Assembly: GCA_937995995.1 (NCBI GenBank)
Contig: CALKIP010000183.1
Span: forward strand, 1-18,627
DNA length: 18,627 nucleotides
DNA from: an uncultured bacterium
GTDB taxonomy: Bacteria; Gemmatimonadota; Gemmatimonadetes; Longimicrobiales; RSA9
Reading direction: 5' to 3'
Shown here: positions 7,620 to 14,930 of the stretch, in pieces
Numbering within the stretch: position 1 is the first letter of the stretch
How the letters are laid out: every line of letters begins with the position of its first letter
Program-made: the position numbers and the translations under genes
The notes under the pieces: generated by a model
Databases searched by the model: none
What the model was told of the DNA's origin: nothing
What the model saw: only the letters and a program-made list of their open reading frames with translations

Positions 7620-7648
7620 AAGCTAGAAAACGCGGAGCGCGTCGTCAA
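7620..7648 (-). promoter_or_regulatory. predicted sigma-70-type promoter of the rex operon
   Basis: On the minus strand, TTGACG (-35, 7648-7643) is followed by a 17-bp spacer and TAGCTT (-10, 7625-7620). The -35 matches 5 of 6 consensus bases; the -10 is weaker. The Rex operator begins 2 bp downstream. An 8-bp palindrome ATGTACAT (7648-7655) abuts the -35 and might be a second regulator site, but it is too short to claim. Confidence 0.65.
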
Positions 7649-7688
7649 TGTACATGTATCGGCTCCGGGTGCGGGCGTGGATCCGTTT

Positions 7689-7937
7689 CTCGCAGAGATC
7701 GCAGAGGAGCGCGGAGCCACTTAGTTGATGACTGTGTCTCACACAGAGGCACAGTGGCACAGAGCCGGTGGGGCAATGCTCAACTTCGTGTGGCCGGCTA
7801 CTTGGCGGGACATCCTTCCCGGCGGGATTGTTATGGTTCGATCCGGCTCTTCCCGAGGCGTCCGGCGAAGGGGCAGCCCCGCCCCGACAAGACAGCCTCA
7901 CCTCTGTGGTTCCGCGTTCCTCTGCGACCTCTGCGAG
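7689..7937. repeat. inverted repeat pair A (32-bp arms)
   Basis: The arms are 7689-7720 and 7906-7937. The right arm, reverse-complemented, matches the left at 29 of 32 positions; all three differences are A/G transitions (arm positions 10, 21 and 28). Each arm has an internal period of about 9-10 bp built on GCAGAG/GCGGAG. The arms lie 185 bp apart. Confidence 0.85.
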
Positions 7938-8032
7938 AGATCAGGGCCATGCTCCCCCCCCGAACGCAGTCCAAACCGCGATGGACGCCCCGTGCCCTCT
8001 CCGTGCCTCCGTGCCTCCGTGCCTCCGTGTGA
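7739..8032. repeat. inverted repeat pair B (26-bp arms)
   Basis: The arms are 7739-7764 (starting TCACACAGAGGCACAG) and 8007-8032. The reverse complement of the right arm matches the left at 22 of 26 positions, with mostly A/G differences. The pair is interleaved with pair A (order A, B, A', B') rather than nested, so it does not form one simple cruciform. Confidence 0.8.
7999..8030. repeat. tandem repeat, 4 x 8 bp (CTCCGTGC)
   Basis: Four adjacent copies of CTCCGTGC, the last ending in T instead of C. It forms most of the right arm of inverted pair B. The reverse strand reads as repeated GCACGGAG and runs from a T6 tract. Confidence 0.9.
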
Positions 8033-8080
8033 AAAAATGCGAGCCGCAGCGGAATGCAGAAGAGCCCGCCCCCCGGCTCG
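8032..8080 (-). terminator. possible intrinsic terminator after the UMF1 transporter gene
   Basis: On the minus strand CGAGCCG (8080-8074) can pair with CGGCTCG (8046-8040). This is followed by CA and a run of six T (8037-8032). The 27-nt loop is long for an intrinsic terminator and the T-run is shared with the flanking repeat, so the call is tentative. It lies 13 bp after the transporter stop codon. Confidence 0.4.
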
Positions 8081-8093
8081 GCCACCCCGCGTC

Positions 8094-9458
8094 TCACCCT
8101 GCATTCGTCGGCTCCGGCGCCGTCCTGAGCGCGGCGTCCTGAAGCCTTGCGACTCGGCGCCCCTCTTCGATATCGACGCGGGAGAGGAGCACGATTCCGC
8201 CGATGAAGAAGACCATGAGGGCCAGGATGCCTGTGCGGCTGGTCCCGCTGATCTGTCCAACGAGGCCGAAGATGAGCGGCCCGGCGATCCCGGCAAACTT
8301 GGCGAAGACACTGAAGAAGCCGAAGAACTCGGATGACTTCGCCTTGGGCACCATCGACGCGAAGAGGGAGCGGCTGAGTGCCTGTGCGCCTCCCTGCACG
8401 GCCCCGACGGCGAAGGCGAGGACCCAGAAGTGGAGGGCGCTCGAGACGAAGTAGCCGAAGATGGAGATCAGCGTGTAGACGCCGAGTGCGAGGTAGAGGC
8501 CGTTCCTCGTGCCGATGCGGTCGGCCAGGGTGCCGAAGGCGAAGGTGAACGGGGTCCCGACGAACTGGCCGACGAGGAGCGCGCCGATGAGCGAGCCCTG
8601 GCCGATCCCGATCTCGGTGGGGTGGATCGTGGCCATCTTGATGATGGTCCCGATCCCGTCGTTGAAGAACCAGAAGGCGATGAGGAACTTGAAGAGATCG
8701 CGGAACTGGCGGATCTCGGCGAACGTCTCCCTCAAGCGCCGGAAGCTGGCCCGCACCGGTTGCGCGCCGGGCACCTCCTCGGCCTCGAGACGTCGGGCCG
8801 GCTCGGGCACGTTGCAGAGGATCGGGATCGAGAAGAGCGCCCACCAGACGGCGACGGTGACGAACGCCCAGCGCGTGGCGTTCACGGTGTCGCCGAGGCC
8901 GAAGAGGCCGGGCATCTGGATCATGAGCAGGTTGACGGCCAGGAGCAGTCCCCCGCCGATGTAGCCGACGGCATACCCCGCGGTCGAGACGCGGTCGATC
9001 TCGTCCTCGGACGCGATGTGCGGCAGGAGCGAATCGGCGAAGACGATCGAGCCTGCGAAGCCGACGTTTCCGAGGACGAAGAGTGCGGAGGCGAGTGGCC
9101 AGTCACCGGGCCCGACCAGCCAGAGGCCGGCGGTGGCGACGATGCCGAGCCCTGCGAACGTCGTGAGGAAACGCTTCTTGGCGCCCAGGTAGTCGGCCAT
9201 GGCGCCGAGGACCGGAGAGACGATGGCGATGATGAGGAGCGCGACCGCCGCGGTGTACCCCCAGTACGCGGTGGCGACGTTGTCCGGCAACTCCGCCGCC
9301 GCCACGGTCGAGTAGTAGATCGGCAGCACGGCCGCCATGATCGTGGTCGCGAATGCGGAGTTCGCCCAGTCGTATAGCGCCCAGCTCCGCAGCTCGCGCC
9401 GGTGAAGTCCCAGGGCGCGCAGCCAGCGGCCGGACCGGCCGGACGGCACGTGGCTCAT
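8094..9458 (-). CDS. UMF1-family MFS transporter
   Basis: A 454-residue integral membrane protein with about 12 hydrophobic segments. The hallmark of the UMF1/Atg22-like major facilitator family, WALYDWANSAF, is at residues 26-36 ahead of the first membrane helix. The MFS loop signatures are represented by GAMADYLGAKKR (between helices 2 and 3) and GTLADRIGTRNG (in the second half). The central cytoplasmic loop lies around residues 225-260. Yeast Atg22 exports amino acids from the vacuole; bacterial substrates are mostly unknown, so none is assigned. The ATG at 9458 comes 1 bp after the rsmA stop codon (TGA-C-ATG), with AGAGGA in the end of rsmA as likely ribosome binding site, so the two genes are coupled. 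Its strongest context link is positional, as the last gene of the signalling/rsmA run. Confidence 0.9.
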   Translation of the reverse strand: MSHVPSGRSGRWLRALGLHRRELRSWALYDWANSAFATTIMAAVLPIYYSTVAAAELPDNVATAYWGYTAAVALLIIAIVSPVLGAMADYLGAKKRFLTTFAGLGIVATAGLWLVGPGDWPLASALFVLGNVGFAGSIVFADSLLPHIASEDEIDRVSTAGYAVGYIGGGLLLAVNLLMIQMPGLFGLGDTVNATRWAFVTVAVWWALFSIPILCNVPEPARRLEAEEVPGAQPVRASFRRLRETFAEIRQFRDLFKFLIAFWFFNDGIGTIIKMATIHPTEIGIGQGSLIGALLVGQFVGTPFTFAFGTLADRIGTRNGLYLALGVYTLISIFGYFVSSALHFWVLAFAVGAVQGGAQALSRSLFASMVPKAKSSEFFGFFSVFAKFAGIAGPLIFGLVGQISGTSRTGILALMVFFIGGIVLLSRVDIEEGRRVARLQDAALRTAPEPTNAG

Positions 9459-9459
9459 G

Positions 9460-10299
9460 TCATTCCTCTGGTGTGATGTCGTCTTCTCTGGGGTAGCCGG
9501 CGGCGCGCAGCGCGCGGGCGAGCCGGATGTAGGTAGCCGGCGGGAGCGTCTCCGGCCGGGCGTTCGGCTCGATCCCCGCCTCGCGGGCGACCTCGTCCAC
9601 CTCTTCGGCGGAGAGCCCGTACCCCGGCGCAGAGCGTAGTATCTTCTGCAACTGCTTGCGGCGCATAGAGAACGCCGCGCGCGTCAGTGCGCGCACGTCG
9701 TGCTCCTCATCCGAGGAGAGGGGCGCCGGGCGGATCGGCGTGATGCGGATCACCGCCGAATCCACGTCGGGCACCGGTCGGAACGCGCCGCGGCGGACGA
9801 TGAAGAGCCGCTCGACCTCCGCCACCGCCCGTACGCCGACGGAGAGTGCACCGTACGCCTTGGTGCCCGGCTCGGCCAGGATCCGGTCGGCGACCTCCTT
9901 CTGCACCATGAGGACGATTCGAGCCGGTCGCACCGAACGCTCGAGGAGCCAGAAGATCAGCGGCGTCGTGATGTTGTAGGGTATGTTGCCGACGACCTTG
10001 AGGCGGGCCACATCCTCGAAGGTCTCCTCGAGGTCGAGCGTGAGTGCGTCGGCGTGGACCACCTCGGCGCCGGGCACGCCCTCGAGCCGCCGCTCGAGCT
10101 CTGCGGCGAGTGCGTCGTCGAGTTCGACGGCGACGAAGCGACGCACCATACCCGAGAGGTGCTGTGTGAGCGCGCCCGTGCCGGGCCCGATCTCGAGCAC
10201 CTCGTCGTCCGGCTCTGCGCCCAGTGCCTCGACGATCTTGAGCTGGAGGTTTCGGTCGACCAGAAAGTTCTGGCCGAGCGACTTCTTGGCCCGGACCAT
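9460..10299 (-). CDS. rsmA: 16S rRNA (A1518/A1519) dimethyltransferase RsmA/KsgA
   Basis: A 279-residue protein of the KsgA family. It dimethylates two adjacent adenines in the 3'-terminal helix of 16S rRNA with SAM, a late step of 30S maturation. The N-terminal KKSLGQNFL (5-13) is typical. The SAM motif EIGPGTGALT is at 36-45 and the catalytic motif NIPYN at 105-109. The C-terminal part has the small helical domain of the family, with FSMRRKQLQKIL. The ATG at 10299 is 4 bp after the stop of the SpoIIE-type phosphatase gene, and the stop is 1 bp from the transporter start. This makes a tight run in which a housekeeping ribosome gene follows a signalling gene. Confidence 0.97.
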   Translation of the reverse strand: MVRAKKSLGQNFLVDRNLQLKIVEALGAEPDDEVLEIGPGTGALTQHLSGMVRRFVAVELDDALAAELERRLEGVPGAEVVHADALTLDLEETFEDVARLKVVGNIPYNITTPLIFWLLERSVRPARIVLMVQKEVADRILAEPGTKAYGALSVGVRAVAEVERLFIVRRGAFRPVPDVDSAVIRITPIRPAPLSSDEEHDVRALTRAAFSMRRKQLQKILRSAPGYGLSAEEVDEVAREAGIEPNARPETLPPATYIRLARALRAAGYPREDDITPEE

Positions 10300-10303
10300 C
10301 GAC

Positions 10304-11887
10304 TCAGGTCCTGAGCAGCACTGCGGTCCGGTCGTCCGGCGGTACGGCGGGCCGTGCGCGCTCCGCGCGTCTGAAGAGCCCGTTGAGGATCTCGTCCGGC
10401 GTCTGGCCTCTCTGCTTCACGACCGCCTCGAGCAGGTTCCGCTCGCCGCCCGAGCCATCCGCATCCGCGTAGGCATCCGAAAGCCCGTCGGTGAAGAGGA
10501 AGAGCAGGTCCGACCCCGGCGTCCAGGATACGTCCGCCTCATCGTACTCGTCGAGGGGAAGCGTGCCGAGGGGCGGGTGCATCGCGCCGAGCCGGTCCAT
10601 GGCGCCATCCGCCGAGATGCGGAAAGCGTGTGGGTGACCGGCGTTGGCGTAGTACAGCCGACAGGTCGCGGGGTCGAGCACGCCGTAGAAGAGCGAGAGG
10701 TGCATCTCGGTCGTCTCGAGCTCGTCGATCAGCGCGCGGTGCACCCAGCGCAGCACCTCGGCGGGCGGGCGGGCCTCCTGGGCATAGATCGCCGCCGCGC
10801 TCATGACCATCGCCATGATCAGCGCAGCCGAGAAGCCGTGGCTGGAGACGTCGCCGATCATCACGCCGATCCGGTCGTCCGAGAGTCGGAACAGGTGGTA
10901 GAAGTCCCCACCCACCGAATCCGCGGGCACGCATCGCGCCGAGACGGAGACGCCTTCGAAGGCGCTTGTGTCCGGTAGCAGCTTGAGCTGGAGGTCGTGG
11001 GCGAGTTCGAGTTCCCGCTCGAGACGCTCGCGGCGCACGCTCTCCGCCATGAGGCGGTGCGTCTCGAGCGCCGCGCCGACCTGGCTCGCGATCGCCGCGA
11101 GCAGCCGTGCATCGCCTGCGCTGAAGCGGATGTCGGTCCGCCGACCGACGAGCGTGATCACGCCGACCGTCCGGCTCGGGCTGTTTCGAGGCGTGAAGTT
11201 GATCGGCACCGAGAGGAACGCCTCCTGCCCCTGCGGCCTGGGATCGAGGTGCGTCGTCCGCCTGAGCCCCTTGCCCTGCTCCAGGTTCAGCGGCTGCCGC
11301 TCACGGAAGACCCGTGCGGTGACCGAGTCCGGATCGTGGATCGGAATCGGGCCGGTCAACCCCTCCTCACCGACCGCCGCGGCCAGGTGCAGCATCTGAT
11401 CTGCCGGGTCGAGTACCCAGAGCGATGCACGCCGTGCACCGAGCACGTCCGCCACTTCGCGCAGGATGCGCTGGGCCGTGGCGTCGAGAGAGACCACCGT
11501 GCCGAGGATCTCACTGATCGAGTACAGCAGGTTGATCTCTTCGTAGCGCTCGCCCAATTCCTGTGCGGCGGAGCGCGCCTCCCGGTCGTAGCGGAGGACG
11601 GCCGAGACGGATTCGGCCAGAAACTCCACGGCCGAGTCCGACGCACCCGCGACCTCGAGCTCGAGCACGGGCCCACCCGGCCCGCCGATTGCGCGCACGA
11701 CGGAGTCCTCCAGCCCCGAGCCACACGGCGAATCGAGCGGGTGGATGCAGTGCCGCGCCTCGCCGTCATTTTGCCAGATGCGGATCTTCGCCCCGGGGTG
11801 CGCCCGAGTGAAGGCGTCGAGCATCCGTACGATGGCGGACGGAAGCGATACGGTCTGCGCTACGGTTGGATTGGTTACAGCTTCCAC
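10304..11887 (-). CDS. GAF-domain SpoIIE/RsbU-type PPM serine phosphatase
   Basis: A 527-residue predicted soluble protein with three regions. Residues 1-105 form an N-terminal segment I do not recognise, resembling a small alpha/beta sensor. A GAF domain covers about 120-280, and a helical linker (about 280-303) leads into a PPM/SpoIIE phosphatase domain (about 305-527). The metal-binding Asp residues of that class are visible: Asp328 in SVGGDFY, Asp346 in IGDVSSHG, Asp467 in FTDGLSD, and Asp519 in PDDRTA. Such enzymes dephosphorylate STAS anti-sigma antagonists such as the one encoded at 12463-12795. The start is a GTG at 11887, with GAGGG 7 nt upstream; it overlaps the end of the RsbW-like gene by 13 bp, suggesting coupling. 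The ligand of the GAF domain is unknown. Confidence 0.93.
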   Translation of the reverse strand: MEAVTNPTVAQTVSLPSAIVRMLDAFTRAHPGAKIRIWQNDGEARHCIHPLDSPCGSGLEDSVVRAIGGPGGPVLELEVAGASDSAVEFLAESVSAVLRYDREARSAAQELGERYEEINLLYSISEILGTVVSLDATAQRILREVADVLGARRASLWVLDPADQMLHLAAAVGEEGLTGPIPIHDPDSVTARVFRERQPLNLEQGKGLRRTTHLDPRPQGQEAFLSVPINFTPRNSPSRTVGVITLVGRRTDIRFSAGDARLLAAIASQVGAALETHRLMAESVRRERLERELELAHDLQLKLLPDTSAFEGVSVSARCVPADSVGGDFYHLFRLSDDRIGVMIGDVSSHGFSAALIMAMVMSAAAIYAQEARPPAEVLRWVHRALIDELETTEMHLSLFYGVLDPATCRLYYANAGHPHAFRISADGAMDRLGAMHPPLGTLPLDEYDEADVSWTPGSDLLFLFTDGLSDAYADADGSGGERNLLEAVVKQRGQTPDEILNGLFRRAERARPAVPPDDRTAVLLRT

Positions 11888-12315
11888 TTTCGTCCCTCGG
11901 CCGGGGAGGGCTCCTTGTGGAGGATCATGGTGATGGAGTTGCCCCGCTCATTAAACTCGACCAGGTCCATGAGTTCCCGGATCAGGAAGATGCCGCGGCC
12001 GCCGGGCCGCGTCCGATTGGACGGGAGTGTGGGATCGGGGACGGCATTCGGATCGAAGCCGCGGCCCTCGTCCGTCACCCGGATGGTGATGGCATCGGCG
12101 GAGATGTGTGCCTCGACCAGGACCCGCTTCTTGGGATCGCGGCCGTTGCCGTACAGCATGGCATTGGCCAGCGCCTCCGTGACGCCGACACGAAGGTTGA
12201 GGCGCATGCGATCGCGCTCGAATCCCACCTCGCGGCACCGCGCCATCAGGTAATCGACGGCGCGGTCGATCGAGCGCAAGTCGTTGGGCAGCTCCAGTAC
12301 GAAATCGGCCTGCAT
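11875..12315 (-). CDS. RsbW/SpoIIAB-like anti-sigma factor (HATPase serine kinase)
   Basis: A 146-residue single-domain GHKL ATPase. The ATP-binding boxes are present: the N-box EALANAMLYGN (47-57) with Glu47 and Asn51, the G1 box DEGRGFDP (82-89), and the G2 region GGRGIFLI (105-112). There is no histidine-kinase phosphoacceptor domain, so it fits the RsbW/SpoIIAB class, which binds a sigma factor and phosphorylates a STAS antagonist. The frame is open 75 bp further to a GTG, but the ATG at 12315 gives the family's normal N-terminus; no strong ribosome binding site precedes either. It lies 147 bp after the STAS gene and overlaps the phosphatase gene by 13 bp. No sigma factor gene is encoded nearby, so its target may be elsewhere or not a sigma factor. 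Confidence 0.9.
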   Translation of the reverse strand: MQADFVLELPNDLRSIDRAVDYLMARCREVGFERDRMRLNLRVGVTEALANAMLYGNGRDPKKRVLVEAHISADAITIRVTDEGRGFDPNAVPDPTLPSNRTRPGGRGIFLIRELMDLVEFNERGNSITMILHKEPSPAEGRKWKL

Positions 12316-12462
12316 GGAATTCCGGCAGAGGATTCCAACCGTGAATCGGCGGCCAACCCGGCCCGTACCCCCATTCCGACCGAAGTCCACTGGCGGAGCG
12401 ATCGGGATGGGGGCACCAACCCGACTGGATGAACCTAACGCCGGAACCGAGAAAACGGTAGA

Positions 12463-12795
12463 TCAGAAGGAACCGAGCGCCTCGTCGCGGCTCTTCGAGA
12501 TCTGGAACAGCGTGTCCAGCTTGGTCAGCTCGAAGAGCGTGCGCAGGTCCTCGTTCAGGTTGGCCAGGCGCAGCTCGCCGCCCTGCTCACGGATCTTCTT
12601 CGAGAGGCTGACCAGTACGCCGAGCCCCGAGGAGTCGATGTACCCGGTCTGGGCGAAGTCGATCAGGAACTTTCGCTCGCCGCCCTCGAGCTCCTGCAGC
12701 ACCTTCTGCTTGAGCTCCTGCCTGTTGCCGACGATGAGCTGTCCCTCGACATCGATCACCGTCACGTCGTTCTCTCTCTTCACACCGAAGCTCAT
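12463..12795 (-). CDS. STAS-domain anti-sigma factor antagonist (RsbV/SpoIIAA-like)
   Basis: A 110-residue single STAS domain, the usual size for RsbV/SpoIIAA proteins. The phosphorylation loop is YIDSSGLGVLVSL. By alignment with SpoIIAA Ser58, Ser56 is the expected phosphoacceptor, with Ser55 beside it. In its unphosphorylated form such a protein captures the RsbW-type anti-sigma factor; the SpoIIE-type phosphatase encoded downstream would reactivate it. The frame is open 48 bp further upstream, but the ATG at 12795 has GGGGGAG 7 nt before it and yields the family's normal start. Gaps of 84 bp (to pta) and 147 bp (to the RsbW-like gene) flank it. I see no clear promoter or terminator in either gap. 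Confidence 0.94.
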   Translation of the reverse strand: MSFGVKRENDVTVIDVEGQLIVGNRQELKQKVLQELEGGERKFLIDFAQTGYIDSSGLGVLVSLSKKIREQGGELRLANLNEDLRTLFELTKLDTLFQISKSRDEALGSF

Positions 12796-12879
12796 TGTAG
12801 TACTCCCCCGAGACCAGGAGTGGATGTTGTCATCCTCCGCCACCGCGGCACGCGGGCAATTTCGGTGCCGTATGCGGGG

Positions 12880-13872
12880 TTACGCCTGTAGTGCCGTGAT
12901 ACAAGCCACGTTCACGATATCATCGGCGCTCGCCCCGCGCGAGAGGTCGTTGAACGGCCGCGCCAACCCCTGCACGATCGGCCCGATCGCGGTGGCGCCC
13001 GCCAGCCGCTGCACGAGCTTGTAGGCGATGTTGCCCGCATCCAGATCCGGGAACACGAGCACGTTCGCCCGCCCCTCGAGCGGCGAGTCCGGCGCCTTGC
13101 GTTCGGCGACCTCTCCGATCAGCGCGGCATCGACCTGGATCTCACCATCCGCCGGCACGTCCGGGTGCGCCTCGCGGAATCGGGCAAACGCCTCACGGAC
13201 CCGGTTCACGCTCGCGCCGCCGGCGCTGCCCCGCGTCGCGTACGACAGGAAGGCGACGCGGGGTTCATCGCCAATGATCCGGCGGCGCGCCTCGACGGCC
13301 GCCGCCGCGATGTCGGCGAGTGCCGCCGCGTCCGGGTCCGGCACAACGCCCGCGTCCGTGAAGGTCAGCACCTCCTCGTCGGGCCCGCGAAACGGCCGGA
13401 CCACCATGTAGAACGACGACGACACCGTCGAGATCCCCGGAGCGGTGCCGAGGCAGCGGATCGCCGCCCGCAGCACATCGCCCGTCGTCCGTACCGCGCC
13501 TGCGACCGCGCCGTCCGCCTCGCCCGTGCGCACCAGCAGCGCGCCGAAGATCAGCGGATCGGTGACCCGCTCGTCCGCCTCCGCACGGCTCATCCCCTTG
13601 TGCCTGCGAAGCTCGAAGAGCTTTGCTCCGAGCATGTCGCGACGGTGGTCGTGGAACGGGTCGATCACCTCGATGTCGTCGCCCACGCCACCGGCGGCAT
13701 CGATCCCGCGGCGCACCTTGTCCGGCGGGCCGAGGACGATCGGCCGGGCCAGACCCTCGCGCTGTAGCCGCGCGGCCGCCGCCTGTGTGCGCTCGTCCGT
13801 CCCCTCGGCGAGCACGATGTCGCGGCGGACGGCGGCGGCTCGAGTGCGGAGTGTCTCGAGAAAGTCGCTCAC
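12880..13872 (-). CDS. pta: phosphate acetyltransferase
   Basis: A 330-residue protein matching the catalytic PTA/PTB domain of short phosphotransacetylases without the N-terminal DRTGG/BioD-like extension. It interconverts acetyl-CoA and acetyl phosphate. Supporting stretches are LAEGTDERTQAAA near the N-terminus, FTDAGVVPDPD in the middle, and the C-terminal block VFPDLDAGNIAYKLVQR followed by GPIVQGLARPFNDLSRG. These fit acetyl more than butyryl transferases, though that is a judgement from overall pattern. The start is a GTG at 13872, overlapping the coaD stop as GTGA. No acetate kinase gene is in the window. Coupling to coaD places CoA synthesis and acetyl-CoA use under joint translation. 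Confidence 0.94.
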   Translation of the reverse strand: MSDFLETLRTRAAAVRRDIVLAEGTDERTQAAAARLQREGLARPIVLGPPDKVRRGIDAAGGVGDDIEVIDPFHDHRRDMLGAKLFELRRHKGMSRAEADERVTDPLIFGALLVRTGEADGAVAGAVRTTGDVLRAAIRCLGTAPGISTVSSSFYMVVRPFRGPDEEVLTFTDAGVVPDPDAAALADIAAAAVEARRRIIGDEPRVAFLSYATRGSAGGASVNRVREAFARFREAHPDVPADGEIQVDAALIGEVAERKAPDSPLEGRANVLVFPDLDAGNIAYKLVQRLAGATAIGPIVQGLARPFNDLSRGASADDIVNVACITALQA

Positions 13873-14384
13873 GCCTCGGCCCTCTCGCTGAAGCGCGCAA
13901 TCAGCCGGTCCCTGACCGGCGGCGCGACGAAGTCGTCGATCTGCCCCCCGAGCGAGGCGACCTCGCGGACGAGCGACGCCGACAGGAACGAGTACTGGGC
14001 GTCCGGCGCGAGGAACACCGTCTCGATCTCCGGCAGGAGCTTGCGGTTCATCAGCGCCATCTGGAACTCGTACTCGAAATCCGAGACGGCGCGCAGGCCA
14101 CGGATGATCAACCGCGAATTCCTCGCCCGCGCGAATTCGACGAGGAGCCCCTGGAACTCCGTGACCTCCACGCGCGGCTCGTCGGCGAAGACCTCGCGGA
14201 TCATCTCGACCCGCTCCTCGATCGGGAAGAGGCCGCGCTTCACGTGCGTGGCCTGGTGCGCCACGGCCACGATGATCCGGTCGACGAAGCTCAGGCCTCG
14301 CCGCACGATGTCCTGGTGACCATAAGTGATCGGGTCGAACGAGCCCGGGTAGATCGCCACGCGGCCGGTTGCTGAATTGCTCAT
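13869..14384 (-). CDS. coaD: pantetheine-phosphate adenylyltransferase
   Basis: A 171-residue nucleotidyltransferase, normal CoaD length. It joins ATP and 4'-phosphopantetheine to dephospho-CoA, the next-to-last step of CoA synthesis. The N-terminal YPGSFDPITYGHQDI holds the TxGH motif (Thr20, His23). The middle has RGLRAVSDFEYEFQMALMN, characteristic of CoaD, and YSFLSASLVREVASLGG near the C-terminus corresponds to the ISSTxxR-type motif. The ATG at 14384 overlaps the rsmD stop as ATGA. The frame is open well upstream, but that part is a shadow of rsmD. The rsmD-coaD pair is a widely conserved arrangement. Confidence 0.97.
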   Translation of the reverse strand: MSNSATGRVAIYPGSFDPITYGHQDIVRRGLSFVDRIIVAVAHQATHVKRGLFPIEERVEMIREVFADEPRVEVTEFQGLLVEFARARNSRLIIRGLRAVSDFEYEFQMALMNRKLLPEIETVFLAPDAQYSFLSASLVREVASLGGQIDDFVAPPVRDRLIARFSERAEA

Positions 14385-14908
14385 TTCGCTGCGGGTATGG
14401 AGGTCAAGGCCGTGTCCCCGTAACGCCGGGTTCGTGCACCCGGCAACTCGGGCACGGGATCGTCGGTCCGGTGCTCGATCCAGAGCCACTCGGCGAAGGG
14501 CCGCTCGGCGAAGTGGCGTGCCAGCGCTTCGGCATAGCCGTGGCCGTACGGCGGGTCGGCCAGCGCCAGGTCGAAAGATCCGGGCTCGAGCCCACGGATG
14601 TATGTGATTGCATCGGCTCGCCGAACGGTGGTCACCTCTTCGGCTCCGAGGCGTTCGATGTTCTCGTGCAGCGCACGGAGCGCGCTGCGGGACCGCTCGA
14701 CGAAGGTGGCATGCTCCGCGCCACGCGAGAGCGCTTCCAGCCCGAGCCCGCCCGATCCCGCGAAGAGATCGAGGACTCGCGCCCCCGGCAGTTCCGGCTG
14801 CAGCGCACTCATCCACGCCTCGCGGACTCGGTCCGTCGTCGGCCGGGTATCCCGGCCCGGCGGCGCGGCGATTCGCCTCCCGCGCCACCGGCCGGCGATG
14901 ATCCTCAT
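14381..14908 (-). CDS. rsmD: 16S rRNA (guanine966-N2)-methyltransferase RsmD
   Basis: A 175-residue SAM-dependent methyltransferase of normal RsmD length. It opens with MRIIAGRWRGRRI, typical of the family, followed by TRPTTDRVREAW. The SAM-binding motif DLFAGSGGLGLEALSRGA starts at residue 47, and the N6/N2-methylase motif DPPY is at 118-121. It methylates the exocyclic amine of G966 in 16S rRNA during 30S assembly. The ATG at 14908 lies 22 bp after the recJ stop, and its stop overlaps coaD by 4 bp. Confidence 0.95.
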   Translation of the reverse strand: MRIIAGRWRGRRIAAPPGRDTRPTTDRVREAWMSALQPELPGARVLDLFAGSGGLGLEALSRGAEHATFVERSRSALRALHENIERLGAEEVTTVRRADAITYIRGLEPGSFDLALADPPYGHGYAEALARHFAERPFAEWLWIEHRTDDPVPELPGARTRRYGDTALTSIPAAK

Positions 14909-14930
14909 CGCGCCCCGCTCCGGATGGCTC

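Larger units (their letters stand above)
7568..8093. other. intergenic region between the transporter gene and rex
   Basis: This 526-bp stretch has no credible gene; open frames on both strands here translate into Arg/Cys-rich, low-complexity products of the repeats. From right to left it holds a possible terminator for the transporter gene (8032-8080), a 4 x 8-bp tandem repeat, and two interleaved pairs of inverted repeats. The rex promoter and operator lie at the rex end. The 140 bp between the repeat blocks (7765-7905) shows no feature I can name. Confidence 0.8.

Noticed and set aside
7999..8030. CRISPR-like array
   Set aside because: The unit is only 8 bp with no spacers and no cas genes nearby; it is a simple tandem repeat.
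7725..8336. Plus-strand and minus-strand open frames over the repeat region in front of rex
   Set aside because: The translations are repeat-derived Arg/Cys-rich strings and run into the antisense of the transporter gene; no start signals or family motifs.
12443..12477. Direct repeat GGAACCGAG at 12443-12451 and 12469-12477 around the STAS stop codon
   Set aside because: It is 9 bp and partly coding; two copies can occur by chance and no other structure supports a site.
12796..12879. 6-bp stem CGGCAC/GTGCCG between pta and the STAS gene
   Set aside because: Short stem with a 13-nt loop and no T-run; not a credible terminator.
13869..14888. Extended coaD frame of 339 codons
   Set aside because: The N-terminal part is a shadow of rsmD; CoaD family similarity starts at the ATG at 14384.
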